From contig CAZVPD010000109.1 in the NCBI GenBank assembly GCA_964628455.1, positions 1-12,812 on the forward strand: DNA of 12,812 nt. Direction: 5' to 3'. The position numbers and the translations under genes are program-made. Shown here one piece after another: positions 1 to 7,788 of the stretch (its first letter is position 1; each line of letters begins with the position of its first letter). The notes under the pieces were generated by a model. It ran no database searches and was not told the origin of the DNA. It was given only the letters and a program-made list of their open reading frames with translations. Origin of the DNA: JAQVWU01 sp964628455. GTDB taxonomy: Bacteria > Bacillota > Clostridia > Oscillospirales > CAG-272.

Positions 1-651
1 TCCGTAATCAACGGAATCGGCGCGGTATATAAAACCCGAATCACTGCGCAGCATCATGTGTATATAGCCCGACATACTCTCCCATAAAGCGGGCTGAATC
101 AGCCGGACATAAGGTTCTGTTTTGATATATCCGCTCCTCGTCCATGTCAGTCCCCCGTCTGCGGACCGGTCGGTGAAAGCGTCCCATCGGGCTTTATCCT
201 CACTCTCGTGAGAGGCTGGGGATAAAAGACTGCCGTCGGAACATTTTATAGGTTTGTTTTTCACCGGCCCGCGACCTCCGGTATCCCCCTGTACGAGTTC
301 GGTTTCTCCGCTCCAGGTTATTCCGCCGTTATGCGAACGCCGTACGAAGGTTTTCCATCGGAATATCCTGTCCCCGCGTTTATAAAACAGTGTGACATCG
401 TTCCCGTCCGCATAAAGGACGGGGTTCCAGCATGCGGTATCCGAAGGTTCGCTTAACATCACCGGATCCGACCAGACGCCGTCATGCCGACGTGACGACC
501 AGATCTCGACGTCTCCCGCGCTCTCGCGTTCCCCTCCGAACCAGGCGGCAAGCAGATCTCCGCAGGGAAGCATGACGACTGTCGATGCATGACACGAGTT
601 GATGATGCGATTTTCCGGGCTATATATAAATTCCTGTCTGATGATCTTCAT
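1..651 (-). CDS. Sialidase-like BNR-repeat protein, partial (3' end beyond window)
   Basis: The first 217 residues of a beta-propeller protein of the predicted-neuraminidase type (COG4692/BNR_2-like); the C-terminal part lies beyond base 1. Seen: an early HASTVVMLPCGDLLAAWFGG stretch (residues 21-40), a following ERES..DVEIW.S.R pattern (41-54), a GRGPVKNKPI block (126-135), and two Asp-box-like motifs, SHNGGITW (106-113) and SADGGLTW (163-170). These are typical of the family. There is no signal peptide, so it probably acts in the cytoplasm. The start is ATG at 649-651 with GGAGG five bases upstream, and a promoter lies at 679-707. Members of this family include sialidases but also enzymes acting on other sugars and many untested proteins, so 'sialidase' describes the fold, not a proven reaction. 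Nearby GH38 and other hydrolase-like genes fit a glycan-degradation role. Confidence 0.85.
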   Translation of the reverse strand, partial: MKIIRQEFIYSPENRIINSCHASTVVMLPCGDLLAAWFGGERESAGDVEIWSSRRHDGVWSDPVMLSEPSDTACWNPVLYADGNDVTLFYKRGDRIFRWKTFVRRSHNGGITWSGETELVQGDTGGRGPVKNKPIKCSDGSLLSPASHESEDKARWDAFTDRSADGGLTWTRSGYIKTEPYVRLIQPALWESMSGYIHMMLRSDSGFIYRADSVDYG

Positions 652-678
652 ATTGTCCTCCGTATTCTGATGATACGA

Positions 679-707
679 ATTATATCATAAAACAACGCCG
701 GATGCAA
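679..707 (-). promoter_or_regulatory. Sigma-A-type promoter of the sialidase-like gene
   Basis: On the minus strand, TTGCAT (702-707) and a perfect TATAAT (679-684) are separated by exactly 17 bases, about 28 bases ahead of the start codon. The same -35 variant, spacing and -10 occur ahead of the GH38 gene at 6171-6199. The -35 is only a partial match to TTGACA, which suggests that an activator or a repressor may matter. Confidence 0.65.
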
Positions 708-712
708 ACAAT

Positions 713-759
713 AATTTTGATCGGGTCCGTGTGAAGCGTTTTGCATAAACAATTTTGAT
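713..759 (-). repeat. Direct repeats with a LacI-like core upstream of the sialidase-like promoter
   Basis: The minus-strand 9-mer ATCAAAATT occurs twice (751-759 and 713-721), each time soon followed by GTTT. Between the copies, AAGCGTTT (plus, 734-741) matches the AANCGNTT core seen in many LacI/GalR-family operators, although its flanks are not symmetrical. The cluster sits directly upstream of the -35 box, where regulators commonly bind. It is a candidate control region only; no regulator gene is visible here. Confidence 0.25.
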
Positions 760-761
760 TA

Positions 762-1844
762 TTATGGCACGACTTCTATCATGCTCTCTATGCTTTCACC
801 GCCGCCGTCGATTTTTATTTTATAGGTTCCGGGCTTCGTCCGGTTTCCGATTTTCCAGTTCCATTCGGTCATGCCGCTGCTGTCCGATTTTTTATTTTCA
901 AGTCCCGAAGCGGAACTGACGCCCGACGAATAATAAACGGATATGCTGTAAACGGTGTCGGGAAGTCCGTTGATTTTCACTCCCGCTGTCTCGCCTTGTT
1001 TTACGGGAGATGTGACCGAGATCAGCATAAGAACGGCGGTCCCGATCGTTTTATGAGCATCAGCCGGCGGTATAGGGTCGACGATCTCTTTTTGCCGTAC
1101 TGCGGGAGATTCCGGGATTGTATTTTCCGCCGTCTCAAATGAAGTAGGTTCCGGTGCCGGTTCCGAAACTGCTCTGGTTTCGGGATTCATAATAATTATA
1201 TTTTTATTTTCGGACCGGATATTGTCGTATATATAAAAAGCTGTTATGATCCCGGAACATACGATGAGAACTATAACACCCGAAAGAAAACAAGCTGCGC
1301 GCACCCCGATTTTTATCAGCGGATAGAACCTTTTTTTTCGTTTGCCTTTATCAAAGACAACGGGTTGAATTTCGAGCTTCATGCCGTTTTTCTTGCAGTT
1401 AATAAAAAGATTATCGTTTTCATGCTGAAAAACCGTATTAAATTTGCCGATCGAACCGTCGGAGAGATAAAATATATCGCCGTATATGATATTTCGGGGA
1501 TCGGGCGTTATATAGAAATGCATAATTAAAATATAATCCGTTTTATCATTTCCGGTCTTGTCATACAATTCGAAGTGACAGAACTGATTCGCATCCAGCG
1601 CATCGGAAAATTCAAACATGATATCATCCGAATAAATGCGCGCAGCCGGAAATTCCGGTTCTTTTTTATGAGCGGCAGCAAAAATATCATTCAGCATTAA
1701 AATATCTTTTTCGGCTTCCTCTCGATTGTGTCCGCTTATTAAAAAAATACCGTTATCAATGCGCGGAATATTCCTGAATACATATTTTAAATTGCGGTAT
1801 TTCAGAAGATCGTATAATACAGCCGACGGATAACTGTCTTTCAC
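762..1844 (-). CDS. Unrecognised single-pass membrane protein with extracellular Ig-like domain
   Basis: About 360 residues; I do not recognise the whole protein. Visible parts in order: an N-terminal soluble domain of about 165 residues (alternating hydrophobic strands and helices, no known motif that I can see), a basic KGKRKKR patch, one hydrophobic membrane segment of about 25 residues (near 180-206), a Pro/Glu/Thr-rich linker of about 40 residues, and a C-terminal beta-rich domain of about 90 residues. That domain carries the patterns SPVKQGETAGVKINGLP, YSISVYYSSG and KPGTYKIKI, resembling Ig-like domains on Bacillota surface proteins. The positive patch puts the N terminus inside and the Ig-like domain outside. 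I chose GTG at 1842-1844 because GGAGG (1853-1857) lies eight bases upstream; a GTG at 1851-1853 overlaps that site and is unlikely. It is apparently monocistronic. It could sense or anchor something, but the sequence does not say what. Confidence 0.75.
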   Translation of the reverse strand: MKDSYPSAVLYDLLKYRNLKYVFRNIPRIDNGIFLISGHNREEAEKDILMLNDIFAAAHKKEPEFPAARIYSDDIMFEFSDALDANQFCHFELYDKTGNDKTDYILIMHFYITPDPRNIIYGDIFYLSDGSIGKFNTVFQHENDNLFINCKKNGMKLEIQPVVFDKGKRKKRFYPLIKIGVRAACFLSGVIVLIVCSGIITAFYIYDNIRSENKNIIIMNPETRAVSEPAPEPTSFETAENTIPESPAVRQKEIVDPIPPADAHKTIGTAVLMLISVTSPVKQGETAGVKINGLPDTVYSISVYYSSGVSSASGLENKKSDSSGMTEWNWKIGNRTKPGTYKIKIDGGGESIESMIEVVP

Positions 1845-1868
1845 AGCCAACACCTCCCGATCCTGTTT

Positions 1869-1897
1869 ATCATAACATTTTAAGGCAGAAATGTATA
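1869..1897 (-). promoter_or_regulatory. Extended -10 promoter of the membrane-protein gene
   Basis: Minus strand: TATACA (1892-1897), a 17-base spacer, then TATGAT (1869-1874). A TG one base ahead of the -10 makes the extended form TGTTATGAT, which can compensate for the imperfect -35. It lies about 25 bases from the chosen GTG start. Confidence 0.5.
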
Positions 1898-1979
1898 GAA
1901 TAAAAAACTGATCTGCTGCCCCGGTTCATGCAATGATTGGGGTAACGCAGTGAATCGTATACCACGCCGGATCTATCCC

Positions 1980-2017
1980 AAAAAAAGCAAGCCGAAATGT
2001 TTTACGATTCGGCTTGC
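1980..2017 (-). terminator. Rho-independent terminator of the GH38-DUF4832 operon
   Basis: On the minus strand a perfect 10-bp stem, GCAAGCCGAA (2008-2017) with TTCGGCTTGC (1987-1996), closes an 11-base loop and is followed by seven Ts (1980-1986). It begins seven bases after the stop codon of the DUF4832-type gene, so it ends that transcript and separates it from the membrane-protein gene. Confidence 0.9.
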
Positions 2018-2023
2018 AGGCTA

Positions 2024-3424
2024 TTATTTTATCAGTACGTCTGCCAGGTAGTACCAGTCCCCGTCTTTCCGTTCCGGTTGCATGGCGAATAAAATCGCAG
2101 AATCTTCTTCAAACAAACCGCAATACAGGCGACAGGTACCCGGTTCCAACTTCCCTGCATCGATTTTTATCCGTTCGCAGACTTTTTCACCGGGATTCCA
2201 TCTGCGATTATCGACATCAGCCCGGGTAATGAATTCTTTGCCGTTCTGCTTATTGACCAATTTGATTTTCAGATCGAATCTGTTGTAACTGCGGGCAAAG
2301 CCGCGATTTTCAAAAATGATCGAAATAAAATTGTTGGCGCCGGATATAAGATCCGTCAGCCGCAATCCGTCAATAAAATACCAATATCCGAGACGATTTG
2401 CCAGATACTCGGTTATATAATAATATTTTTCAAGCCAGGGACGGGGAAGACCGTGAAAACCGGCATAAGTGGCGTGAACACGTCGGAGAGCTTCAATAAA
2501 AGGGAAACCGTCGCGGTATACATCGGAATTGCCGGTCACATTCGTGTAATGTTCGAATTCCAGATCGACAGGAGCGTCCTCCCAAAAATGGTCGTAAAAA
2601 CAAGGAGTACGGATGGTGTCATAACCAAACACCTTGGAATAATACGCGACACAGATCGAGTCATCCCGCGCGCCGCAGCCGAGGGTTTTTGCATATTCGA
2701 CGATTCGCATATTTTCTTCTTCACTCACGGAGGGACGATGACCGACCATATCATCGTTAAGCATGATATATTTATCAGGGAAGTTTTTCGCGTGAAGATC
2801 AATATGCTTATAGATTACTTCGTTCGGATAAATCGTATTCGAACCGTTCGAGGTATGCGCTTCGCCCCAGGTTCCGAAAGTACCGATGTCTATGAATTCG
2901 ACGCGCGGGTCCGAATTGAATTTCCTGCCGTATTCGAACATGAAATTCCCGAGTTTCTCCAGATAAACCGGATCACCGTAAACCGGTTCAAGACGGTTGC
3001 CGGAGAGTTCGATTGCTTTTGCCCCCGATTCGTAAACCCATTTCGGTGTTGCATATCGAAGCGATTCGGGTCCTCCGGCGCCTTCGTATGTACAGATGCG
3101 GAATGAAAACCGATAACCCTGTTTACCCCATTCATCCATAATGGAGTCGATATAGGACCAGTCGAATTTACCTTCTTCTTTTTCGATATCACCCCAGTCG
3201 AAACGCAGGTAAATATGATTGAGTCCGGGAAAATCAGACATATAATCACCCTCGGTGATATTCTGTCTGTAGTTCTCTCTGCCGTATCCGTTATCGATAA
3301 AATGCCAGTACCAACCTTTGTGAGGATTCCGCAATACCGTGCGGTCATCCTGCCAGACATCCAGGTCGATATAGTGATCGAAAGGCGCGCGTTTGGCTGA
3401 AAAAGGTCTCGGTAATCCAGGCAT
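2024..3424 (-). CDS. TIM-barrel glycoside-hydrolase-like protein, DUF4832 type
   Basis: 466 residues, no signal peptide, so probably cytoplasmic. The N terminus has VLRNPHKGWYWHF (30-42), resembling the NPxxGWY/F entry motif of DUF4832 proteins. Next comes a clan GH-A-like stretch, LRFDWGDIEKEEGKFDW (73-89), close to the 'W..IEPEEGxFDW' pattern of GH42-like barrels. IDIGTFGTWGEAH (178-190) places Glu188 where a barrel acid/base residue would be expected. From about 345 onward a beta-rich domain (FENRGFA, WNPGE, LEPGTCRLYCGLF) matches the DUF4832-type C-terminal module. Substrate and reaction are unknown; hydrolase activity is inferred from fold only. The ATG at 3422-3424 has AAGAAGG eleven bases upstream, a slightly long spacing. 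It lies 32 bases downstream of the GH38 gene, so the two are co-transcribed and probably act on the same substrate or on successive parts of it. Confidence 0.8.
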   Translation of the reverse strand: MPGLPRPFSAKRAPFDHYIDLDVWQDDRTVLRNPHKGWYWHFIDNGYGRENYRQNITEGDYMSDFPGLNHIYLRFDWGDIEKEEGKFDWSYIDSIMDEWGKQGYRFSFRICTYEGAGGPESLRYATPKWVYESGAKAIELSGNRLEPVYGDPVYLEKLGNFMFEYGRKFNSDPRVEFIDIGTFGTWGEAHTSNGSNTIYPNEVIYKHIDLHAKNFPDKYIMLNDDMVGHRPSVSEEENMRIVEYAKTLGCGARDDSICVAYYSKVFGYDTIRTPCFYDHFWEDAPVDLEFEHYTNVTGNSDVYRDGFPFIEALRRVHATYAGFHGLPRPWLEKYYYITEYLANRLGYWYFIDGLRLTDLISGANNFISIIFENRGFARSYNRFDLKIKLVNKQNGKEFITRADVDNRRWNPGEKVCERIKIDAGKLEPGTCRLYCGLFEEDSAILFAMQPERKDGDWYYLADVLIK

Positions 3425-3456
3425 ATCTCTACCATCCTTCTTGGTTCTTATTTTTT

Positions 3457-6123
3457 TTATCTGACCAGAAGCGTATAAATACCGAACGGTTTTACGGTTG
3501 CTTCGATATGACCGTTTCCGAGGTATTTAACGCACTCCTCAATCACATTGCTTTCATATATCCCGCCGTGAGGGAAAACTATCTCGGTCTTGAGCACAGC
3601 CGGCTGACCGGTCAGATTTACCCACCGGATTATTTTCCCTTTGTTCAGGACTGCTTCTTTGAAAGCAGTGAGAGCAAGTCCGGAACCGTTCCAGCTGAGC
3701 GGTTTCGAAGCCGGATGACCCGGATGTATACCGGTCTGCCGCGTTAATACGGGTATCTGATAAGCATATGCTTCGGCGAATGCCCCGCTTTCAAGCGCGT
3801 CACCCTGATGCAGCATCACGGCAAGGTCGAGTGAAATCGGTCCGATACACTGAGCTTCCGGTGTCGGAAATACACCCCAGTCGCCGATTTCGCCTGTGCA
3901 GCGCAGCAATGTGACGGCTACGGTATTGTTTTCCGGTAAAATCTCATATTCGTTCAAACCTATATTCGAGACCGTAAGACCGGTATCATCGTCATCTATC
4001 GAAACAAAATACTGCTGCTGATGACAGTTGCTTGGATTTTTCCAGGCCGGATCCGGTTTGTTGGAACGTTCGACAACTTCGAATATCGAATCGGCTTTAT
4101 GGGAGGACGTTTTCAAACCGCTCGGAAATAACATGCGAATGCGATGATCGCGGCTGCGGTTATCAAAACTGACGTTGATTTTAACCAGACGGCTTTCTCT
4201 CTCGAGTGTCAGTACTGTCGTGATCCGGTGGCGAATTTTCTTATCGGAACGTCCGGCATTCCGTCTGCGGAATTCGACCATTCGTTCTCTTTCATCTTCA
4301 AGCAGGCTGTCCGCCGCTTCGGGAATCGGCATATCGGTAACGATACTGTAGGAAGCGCGGAAAGGGGTATCTTCGGTCAGGCTGATACATGCATCGCTGC
4401 TGCTGTAAATCGGCGAAGTGTTTTTCGGACATGCATATATATATTCGTTGCCGACGTCGCCGGTGTCTTCGATCATTCCGAGTCCGGATATTGTCTTTCC
4501 CGTCAATTTGTCGTGCAGTGAAAACGTACCGTCGGATGATACGGAAACAACGGTAAATTCATTTTCCATTTTGTTTGTGCCGGAAACAAGCGATGGTTTT
4601 TCGGGTGCTAGTGCGAAGGTCAGTGCGAAAGCTCTTCTGCTCAATGCCGGTAAGTAAGCACCTCCGAAAGTTATCCGGACTTTTCGTGCAATATACGGTT
4701 GTCTGAATTTGTCTTTCGGCAATTCATATCCGAATTTAACGCCCAAATCCTCTGCGGTACACGGATAAAGAACGCCGGCATCATCTTTTACGCACAAGCT
4801 TCCGATATTTATGTTTTCAAGCGCGGTTCTTTCGGAATAATTTCCGCGTCTGATATCAATTTCGGCTGTGATTACGCATTTTCGGTCATATCCCGAAGTA
4901 TTCAGTGCGACAAAAGGTATATCACCGGCGGAAAATCCGGAGGTGTCCGAATTTTCCGCGATGATCTCAAGGGCGTCTTCTATGATCTGCGCGGTCACGG
5001 CCATGCTTTTCTCAAAGCGTGTATAAATTTCTCTGTTTACCTCGTCGGATGAACATCCGCAAATACTGTCATGGGGATGGTTTTGCATAAGTGTTTTCCA
5101 TGCATACGCGAGCAGATGGGAAGGAACAGGCGCACCGTAAAGAGAAGCTGCTGCGGTCAGCGGTTCCGCGATATGGTTCAGCATGACTTCGTTTTTCCGG
5201 TTGAGTTTCTTTAAATAGATTCGCGATGAACATGTATTTACCAGGGTATACCATCCGTCTGTCTGCTGGCTTGTCAGTTCGCCTGTGACAGTGGAAATAG
5301 GTACGTTTAAATGCTCTTTCAGCGCTTTTATATAAGAAGGAAAATCGGAATGTATAAATTCGATGTCCGGGTATAAATCCCGGGCGGTTTTTATCGCATC
5401 TGCGATATCGGTCTGGACAGGCTGGTGGTCACAGCCGTTCATCAGAAGGTATTCGCCGGTTGAAGCAAAACGGCGGACGCCTTTCAGCCTTGATTCCCAG
5501 AATTTTTTCGCGTTATCGGCGTCAGCCGGTATTTCGGCTCCGTTATTATACCAGTTGGCAAAAAAAATCCCGAAAAGGGAAGTGCCGTCAGGCGATGCCC
5601 AGTTCATTTCGGAATATACCGACTGATATGCACCGCTGCCGGGAATGGAATTATCCGGTCCCACAGGCTGCACGCCTCGTCCGAACACAACGGTTTCTAT
5701 ACCGGCCTGGGATAATATCTGCGGCATTTGCCCCGCATTGCCGAAAGCATCCGGGAAATAACCTATTTTCGTCGCACCGCCGTATTTTTCCGCATCGGTC
5801 AGACCTGTGATGAGATTTCTAATGTTTGATTCGGAACTTGTCAGGAATTCATCCTGCAATACATACCAGGGACCGGCACCGAGACGGCCCTGCTTCATAT
5901 AACTTATGATTTTTTCCCGGTTTTCGGGACGGATTTCGAGATAGTCGTCGATAACAATGGTCTGACCGTCAAGAAAAAAGCCGTTGTAGCCGCTGTTCCT
6001 GTCATCCAGAAGCCTTAATATAGTATCGATTAATTCAACCAGTTTTACGCGGTGACGGTCAAAGGGAAGATACCATTCACGGTCCCAGTGAGAGTGTGAT
6101 ATGATATGGACTGTTTCTTTCAT
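3457..6123 (-). CDS. Glycoside hydrolase family 38 alpha-mannosidase (MngB-like)
   Basis: 888 residues, close to the length of the E. coli mannosylglycerate hydrolase MngB and similar to it throughout. GH38 enzymes remove alpha-mannosyl residues using a catalytic zinc and a retaining mechanism. Seen: HSHWDREW at residues 10-17 (zinc ligands His12 and Asp14), LDGQT (51-55), GPWYVLQDEFLTSSES (84-99), GYFPDAFGNAGQMPQI (121-136) with Asp125 as the expected nucleophile, and NHPHDSICGCSSDEV (348-362) supplying the zinc ligand His351. The catalytic barrel covers about 1-270, the helical middle domain about 285-380 and the beta-sandwich region the rest. There is no signal peptide, so it acts inside the cell on an imported substrate. 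The ATG has GAGGAG eight to nine bases upstream. It is first in an operon with the DUF4832-type gene. All key residues are present, so it should be active. The exact substrate (mannosylglycerate, mannosyl-oligosaccharide or a modified mannoside) cannot be read from sequence. Confidence 0.95.
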   Translation of the reverse strand: MKETVHIISHSHWDREWYLPFDRHRVKLVELIDTILRLLDDRNSGYNGFFLDGQTIVIDDYLEIRPENREKIISYMKQGRLGAGPWYVLQDEFLTSSESNIRNLITGLTDAEKYGGATKIGYFPDAFGNAGQMPQILSQAGIETVVFGRGVQPVGPDNSIPGSGAYQSVYSEMNWASPDGTSLFGIFFANWYNNGAEIPADADNAKKFWESRLKGVRRFASTGEYLLMNGCDHQPVQTDIADAIKTARDLYPDIEFIHSDFPSYIKALKEHLNVPISTVTGELTSQQTDGWYTLVNTCSSRIYLKKLNRKNEVMLNHIAEPLTAAASLYGAPVPSHLLAYAWKTLMQNHPHDSICGCSSDEVNREIYTRFEKSMAVTAQIIEDALEIIAENSDTSGFSAGDIPFVALNTSGYDRKCVITAEIDIRRGNYSERTALENINIGSLCVKDDAGVLYPCTAEDLGVKFGYELPKDKFRQPYIARKVRITFGGAYLPALSRRAFALTFALAPEKPSLVSGTNKMENEFTVVSVSSDGTFSLHDKLTGKTISGLGMIEDTGDVGNEYIYACPKNTSPIYSSSDACISLTEDTPFRASYSIVTDMPIPEAADSLLEDERERMVEFRRRNAGRSDKKIRHRITTVLTLERESRLVKINVSFDNRSRDHRIRMLFPSGLKTSSHKADSIFEVVERSNKPDPAWKNPSNCHQQQYFVSIDDDDTGLTVSNIGLNEYEILPENNTVAVTLLRCTGEIGDWGVFPTPEAQCIGPISLDLAVMLHQGDALESGAFAEAYAYQIPVLTRQTGIHPGHPASKPLSWNGSGLALTAFKEAVLNKGKIIRWVNLTGQPAVLKTEIVFPHGGIYESNVIEECVKYLGNGHIEATVKPFGIYTLLVR

Positions 6124-6170
6124 CGTTACGGATCTCCTCGCATGAAATAAAAGTTTTGCGTTTATATTTT

Positions 6171-6199
6171 ATTATAATATAGATATTGGAAATATGCAA
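6171..6199 (-). promoter_or_regulatory. Sigma-A-type promoter of the GH38-DUF4832 operon
   Basis: Minus strand: TTGCAT (6194-6199), a 17-base spacer, and a perfect TATAAT (6171-6176), giving a leader of roughly 40 bases before the GH38 ATG. The boxes and spacing are identical to those of the sialidase-like gene at 679-707. Confidence 0.6.
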
Positions 6200-6200
6200 T

Positions 6201-6268
6201 AAAAAAATAAAAAACGCTCATATCCGTATAGGCGGGAATGCGACACGGCATTTAAAGCGTATTTTTAT
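6201..6268 (-). terminator. Possible terminator of the liv operon
   Basis: On the minus strand ATAAAAATACGC (6257-6268) can pair, with one bulge, with GCGTTTTTTAT (6207-6217), and T-rich sequence follows (6201-6206). The loop is long (39 bases) and the stem is mostly A-T, so it is a weak candidate. No better terminator is visible between livF and the GH38 promoter. Confidence 0.3.
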
Positions 6269-6283
6269 TCGTTTTTTTAGAAT

Positions 6284-6311
6284 GATATCGGAAATCAGAA
6301 ATCAGATATCA
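6284..6311. repeat. Four tandem heptamers at the livF stop codon
   Basis: GATATCG, GAAATCA, GAAATCA and GATATCA follow each other without a gap on the plus strand. The last copy includes the livF stop codon (6309-6311). The outer copies are also inverted (TGATATC 6283-6289 and GATATCA 6305-6311) and could form a 7-bp A-T-rich stem. No T-run follows, so it is not a standard terminator. Confidence 0.5.
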
Positions 6312-7013
6312 GCCGCCGAGATATGCTTTTTTTACGATGTCGTTATTCAGCAGAACGGCAGCCGAGTCGCTGATGGCGATCCGTCCGGTTTCCAGAACAT
6401 AACCGCGGTTCGCAATGGCAAGCGCCATTCGCGCGTTCTGTTCGACAAGCAGTATTGTGGTTCCGGCTCTGTTCAGTTCGGTTATAATATTGAAGATCTG
6501 TTCGACAAGCATAGGAGCGAGTCCCATAGACGGCTCGTCCAGCATGATAAGCTTGGGTTTTGACATCAGAGCACGCCCAATAGCCAGCATCTGCTGCTCA
6601 CCGCCGGATAATGTTCCGGCAATCTGTGCCCGGCGTTCCAGAAGTCTCGGAAAACGTCCGAAAACGTCCGAAATACCGTCTTTTATTTCTTTGGATTTAC
6701 GTGTATACGCACCCATTTCAAGATTTTCTTCAACCGTAAGGTTTAAAAATATGCGCCGGCCTTCCGGAACATGAGAAAGACCCGTTCGCGTGAGTTTATA
6801 CGGTTCGATCCCTGCTGTAGGACTGCCGTCAAACACGATGCTTCCCGTTTTTGAATGAAGTATGCCGGAAATTGTTTTTAATATCGTACTTTTGCCTGCT
6901 CCGTTGGCGCCTATCAGAGTGACAATTTCACCCTTATCCACATAAAACGATACGCCCTGTATAGCGTGTATGGCTCCGTAGAATACATTGATATCAGTGA
7001 CTTCAAGCATCAT
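6309..7013 (-). CDS. livF: Branched-chain amino acid ABC transporter ATPase LivF
   Basis: One of two cytoplasmic ATPases powering the importer. Numbered from the chosen ATG (234 residues): Walker A GANGAGKST (35-43), signature LSGGEQ (135-140), Walker B LIMLDEPSMGLAP (155-167), and LLVEQN, where Gln replaces the usual switch His as is typical of LivF. The C terminus (NNDIVKKAYLGG) is the standard LivF ending. I chose ATG at 7011-7013 because AGGGG (7022-7026) lies eight bases upstream. A GTG at 7020-7022 would add three residues, but it overlaps that site. The start lies one base from the livG stop, so the pair is translationally linked. It is the last gene of livKHMGF. Family and role are secure; the preferred amino acid is set by LivK, not here. 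Confidence 0.95.
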   Translation of the reverse strand: MMLEVTDINVFYGAIHAIQGVSFYVDKGEIVTLIGANGAGKSTILKTISGILHSKTGSIVFDGSPTAGIEPYKLTRTGLSHVPEGRRIFLNLTVEENLEMGAYTRKSKEIKDGISDVFGRFPRLLERRAQIAGTLSGGEQQMLAIGRALMSKPKLIMLDEPSMGLAPMLVEQIFNIITELNRAGTTILLVEQNARMALAIANRGYVLETGRIAISDSAAVLLNNDIVKKAYLGG

Positions 7014-7014
7014 A

Positions 7015-7788
7015 CTATTCACCCCTCTGCTGTCCGAGGTATGCTTCTATAACGACGGGATTGTTTTTGATCTCGTCGGGGGTTCCCTGAGCTATGATGA
7101 GTCCGTAATTCAAAACAAGAATTCGTTCGCAGATACCCATGACCAGACTCATATCATGTTCGATTAAAATAATGGCGACTTTGAATATGCGGCGGATTTC
7201 CCTTATTGTATTCAGCAAAGCGGCTGTTTCAGACGGATTCATGCCTGCGGCAGGTTCGTCAAGCAGTAAAACTTTCGGATTTGTGGCAAGGGCACGTGCA
7301 ATTTCCAGACGTCTCTGAGCACCGTACGGCAGACTTCCCGCTTTTTCGGAAGCAAGACTTTTCATATTGAAAACACCAAGCAGTTCGAGTGCGCGTTCTT
7401 CCGCCAGTTTTTCTTCTTTCCAGTATGAAGGCAGGCGAAGCAGCGCCTCGCTGATCGTATAGCGCATGGCATTGTGATAGGCTATTTTAACATTATCGAT
7501 GACCGATAAATTACGGAACAGACGGATATTCTGAAATGTCCTGGCAATTCCCGAAGTATTGACCTGATGCATGGTCTTGCCTTTGGTGCTGTGACCGGCC
7601 AGATCGATCGTTCCTTTTGTCGGACGGTAAACATTGGTTAAAAGATTAAAAACAGTAGTCTTCCCGGCGCCGTTCGGACCGATGAGCCCGACTATTTCAT
7701 ATCCGTTTACCTGTATATTGAAATCATCGAGAGCCTGAAGACCACCGAAACTTATTCCGAGATTGGAAACATTGAGAACGGGAACCAC
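7015..7788 (-). CDS. livG: Branched-chain amino acid ABC transporter ATPase LivG
   Basis: The second ATPase of the importer, 257 residues, the usual length. Seen: Walker A GPNGAGKTT (37-45), a Q-loop region with RTFQNIRLF (83-91), signature-like LPYGAQRRLEIARAL (153-167), which is the LivG-type variant of LSGGQ, Walker B VLLLDEPAAGMN (173-184), and the switch motif IEHDM with the His retained. The ending NNPVVIEAYLG is characteristic. Translation starts at GTG (7786-7788), whose first base overlaps the last base of the livM stop; GAGG lies nine bases upstream inside the livM 3' end. It pairs with LivF on the inner face of the LivH/LivM permease. Confidence 0.95.
   Translation of the reverse strand: MVPVLNVSNLGISFGGLQALDDFNIQVNGYEIVGLIGPNGAGKTTVFNLLTNVYRPTKGTIDLAGHSTKGKTMHQVNTSGIARTFQNIRLFRNLSVIDNVKIAYHNAMRYTISEALLRLPSYWKEEKLAEERALELLGVFNMKSLASEKAGSLPYGAQRRLEIARALATNPKVLLLDEPAAGMNPSETAALLNTIREIRRIFKVAIILIEHDMSLVMGICERILVLNYGLIIAQGTPDEIKNNPVVIEAYLGQQRGE

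Noticed and set aside
731..744. A catabolite-response (cre) site
   Set aside because: Only the inner AANCGNTT core matches; the outer TG and CA positions do not line up with the cre consensus.
2453..3106. A 217-codon open frame on the plus strand
   Set aside because: It lies entirely opposite the DUF4832-type gene, has no convincing domain and no ribosome binding site or promoter; it is a shadow of the coding strand.
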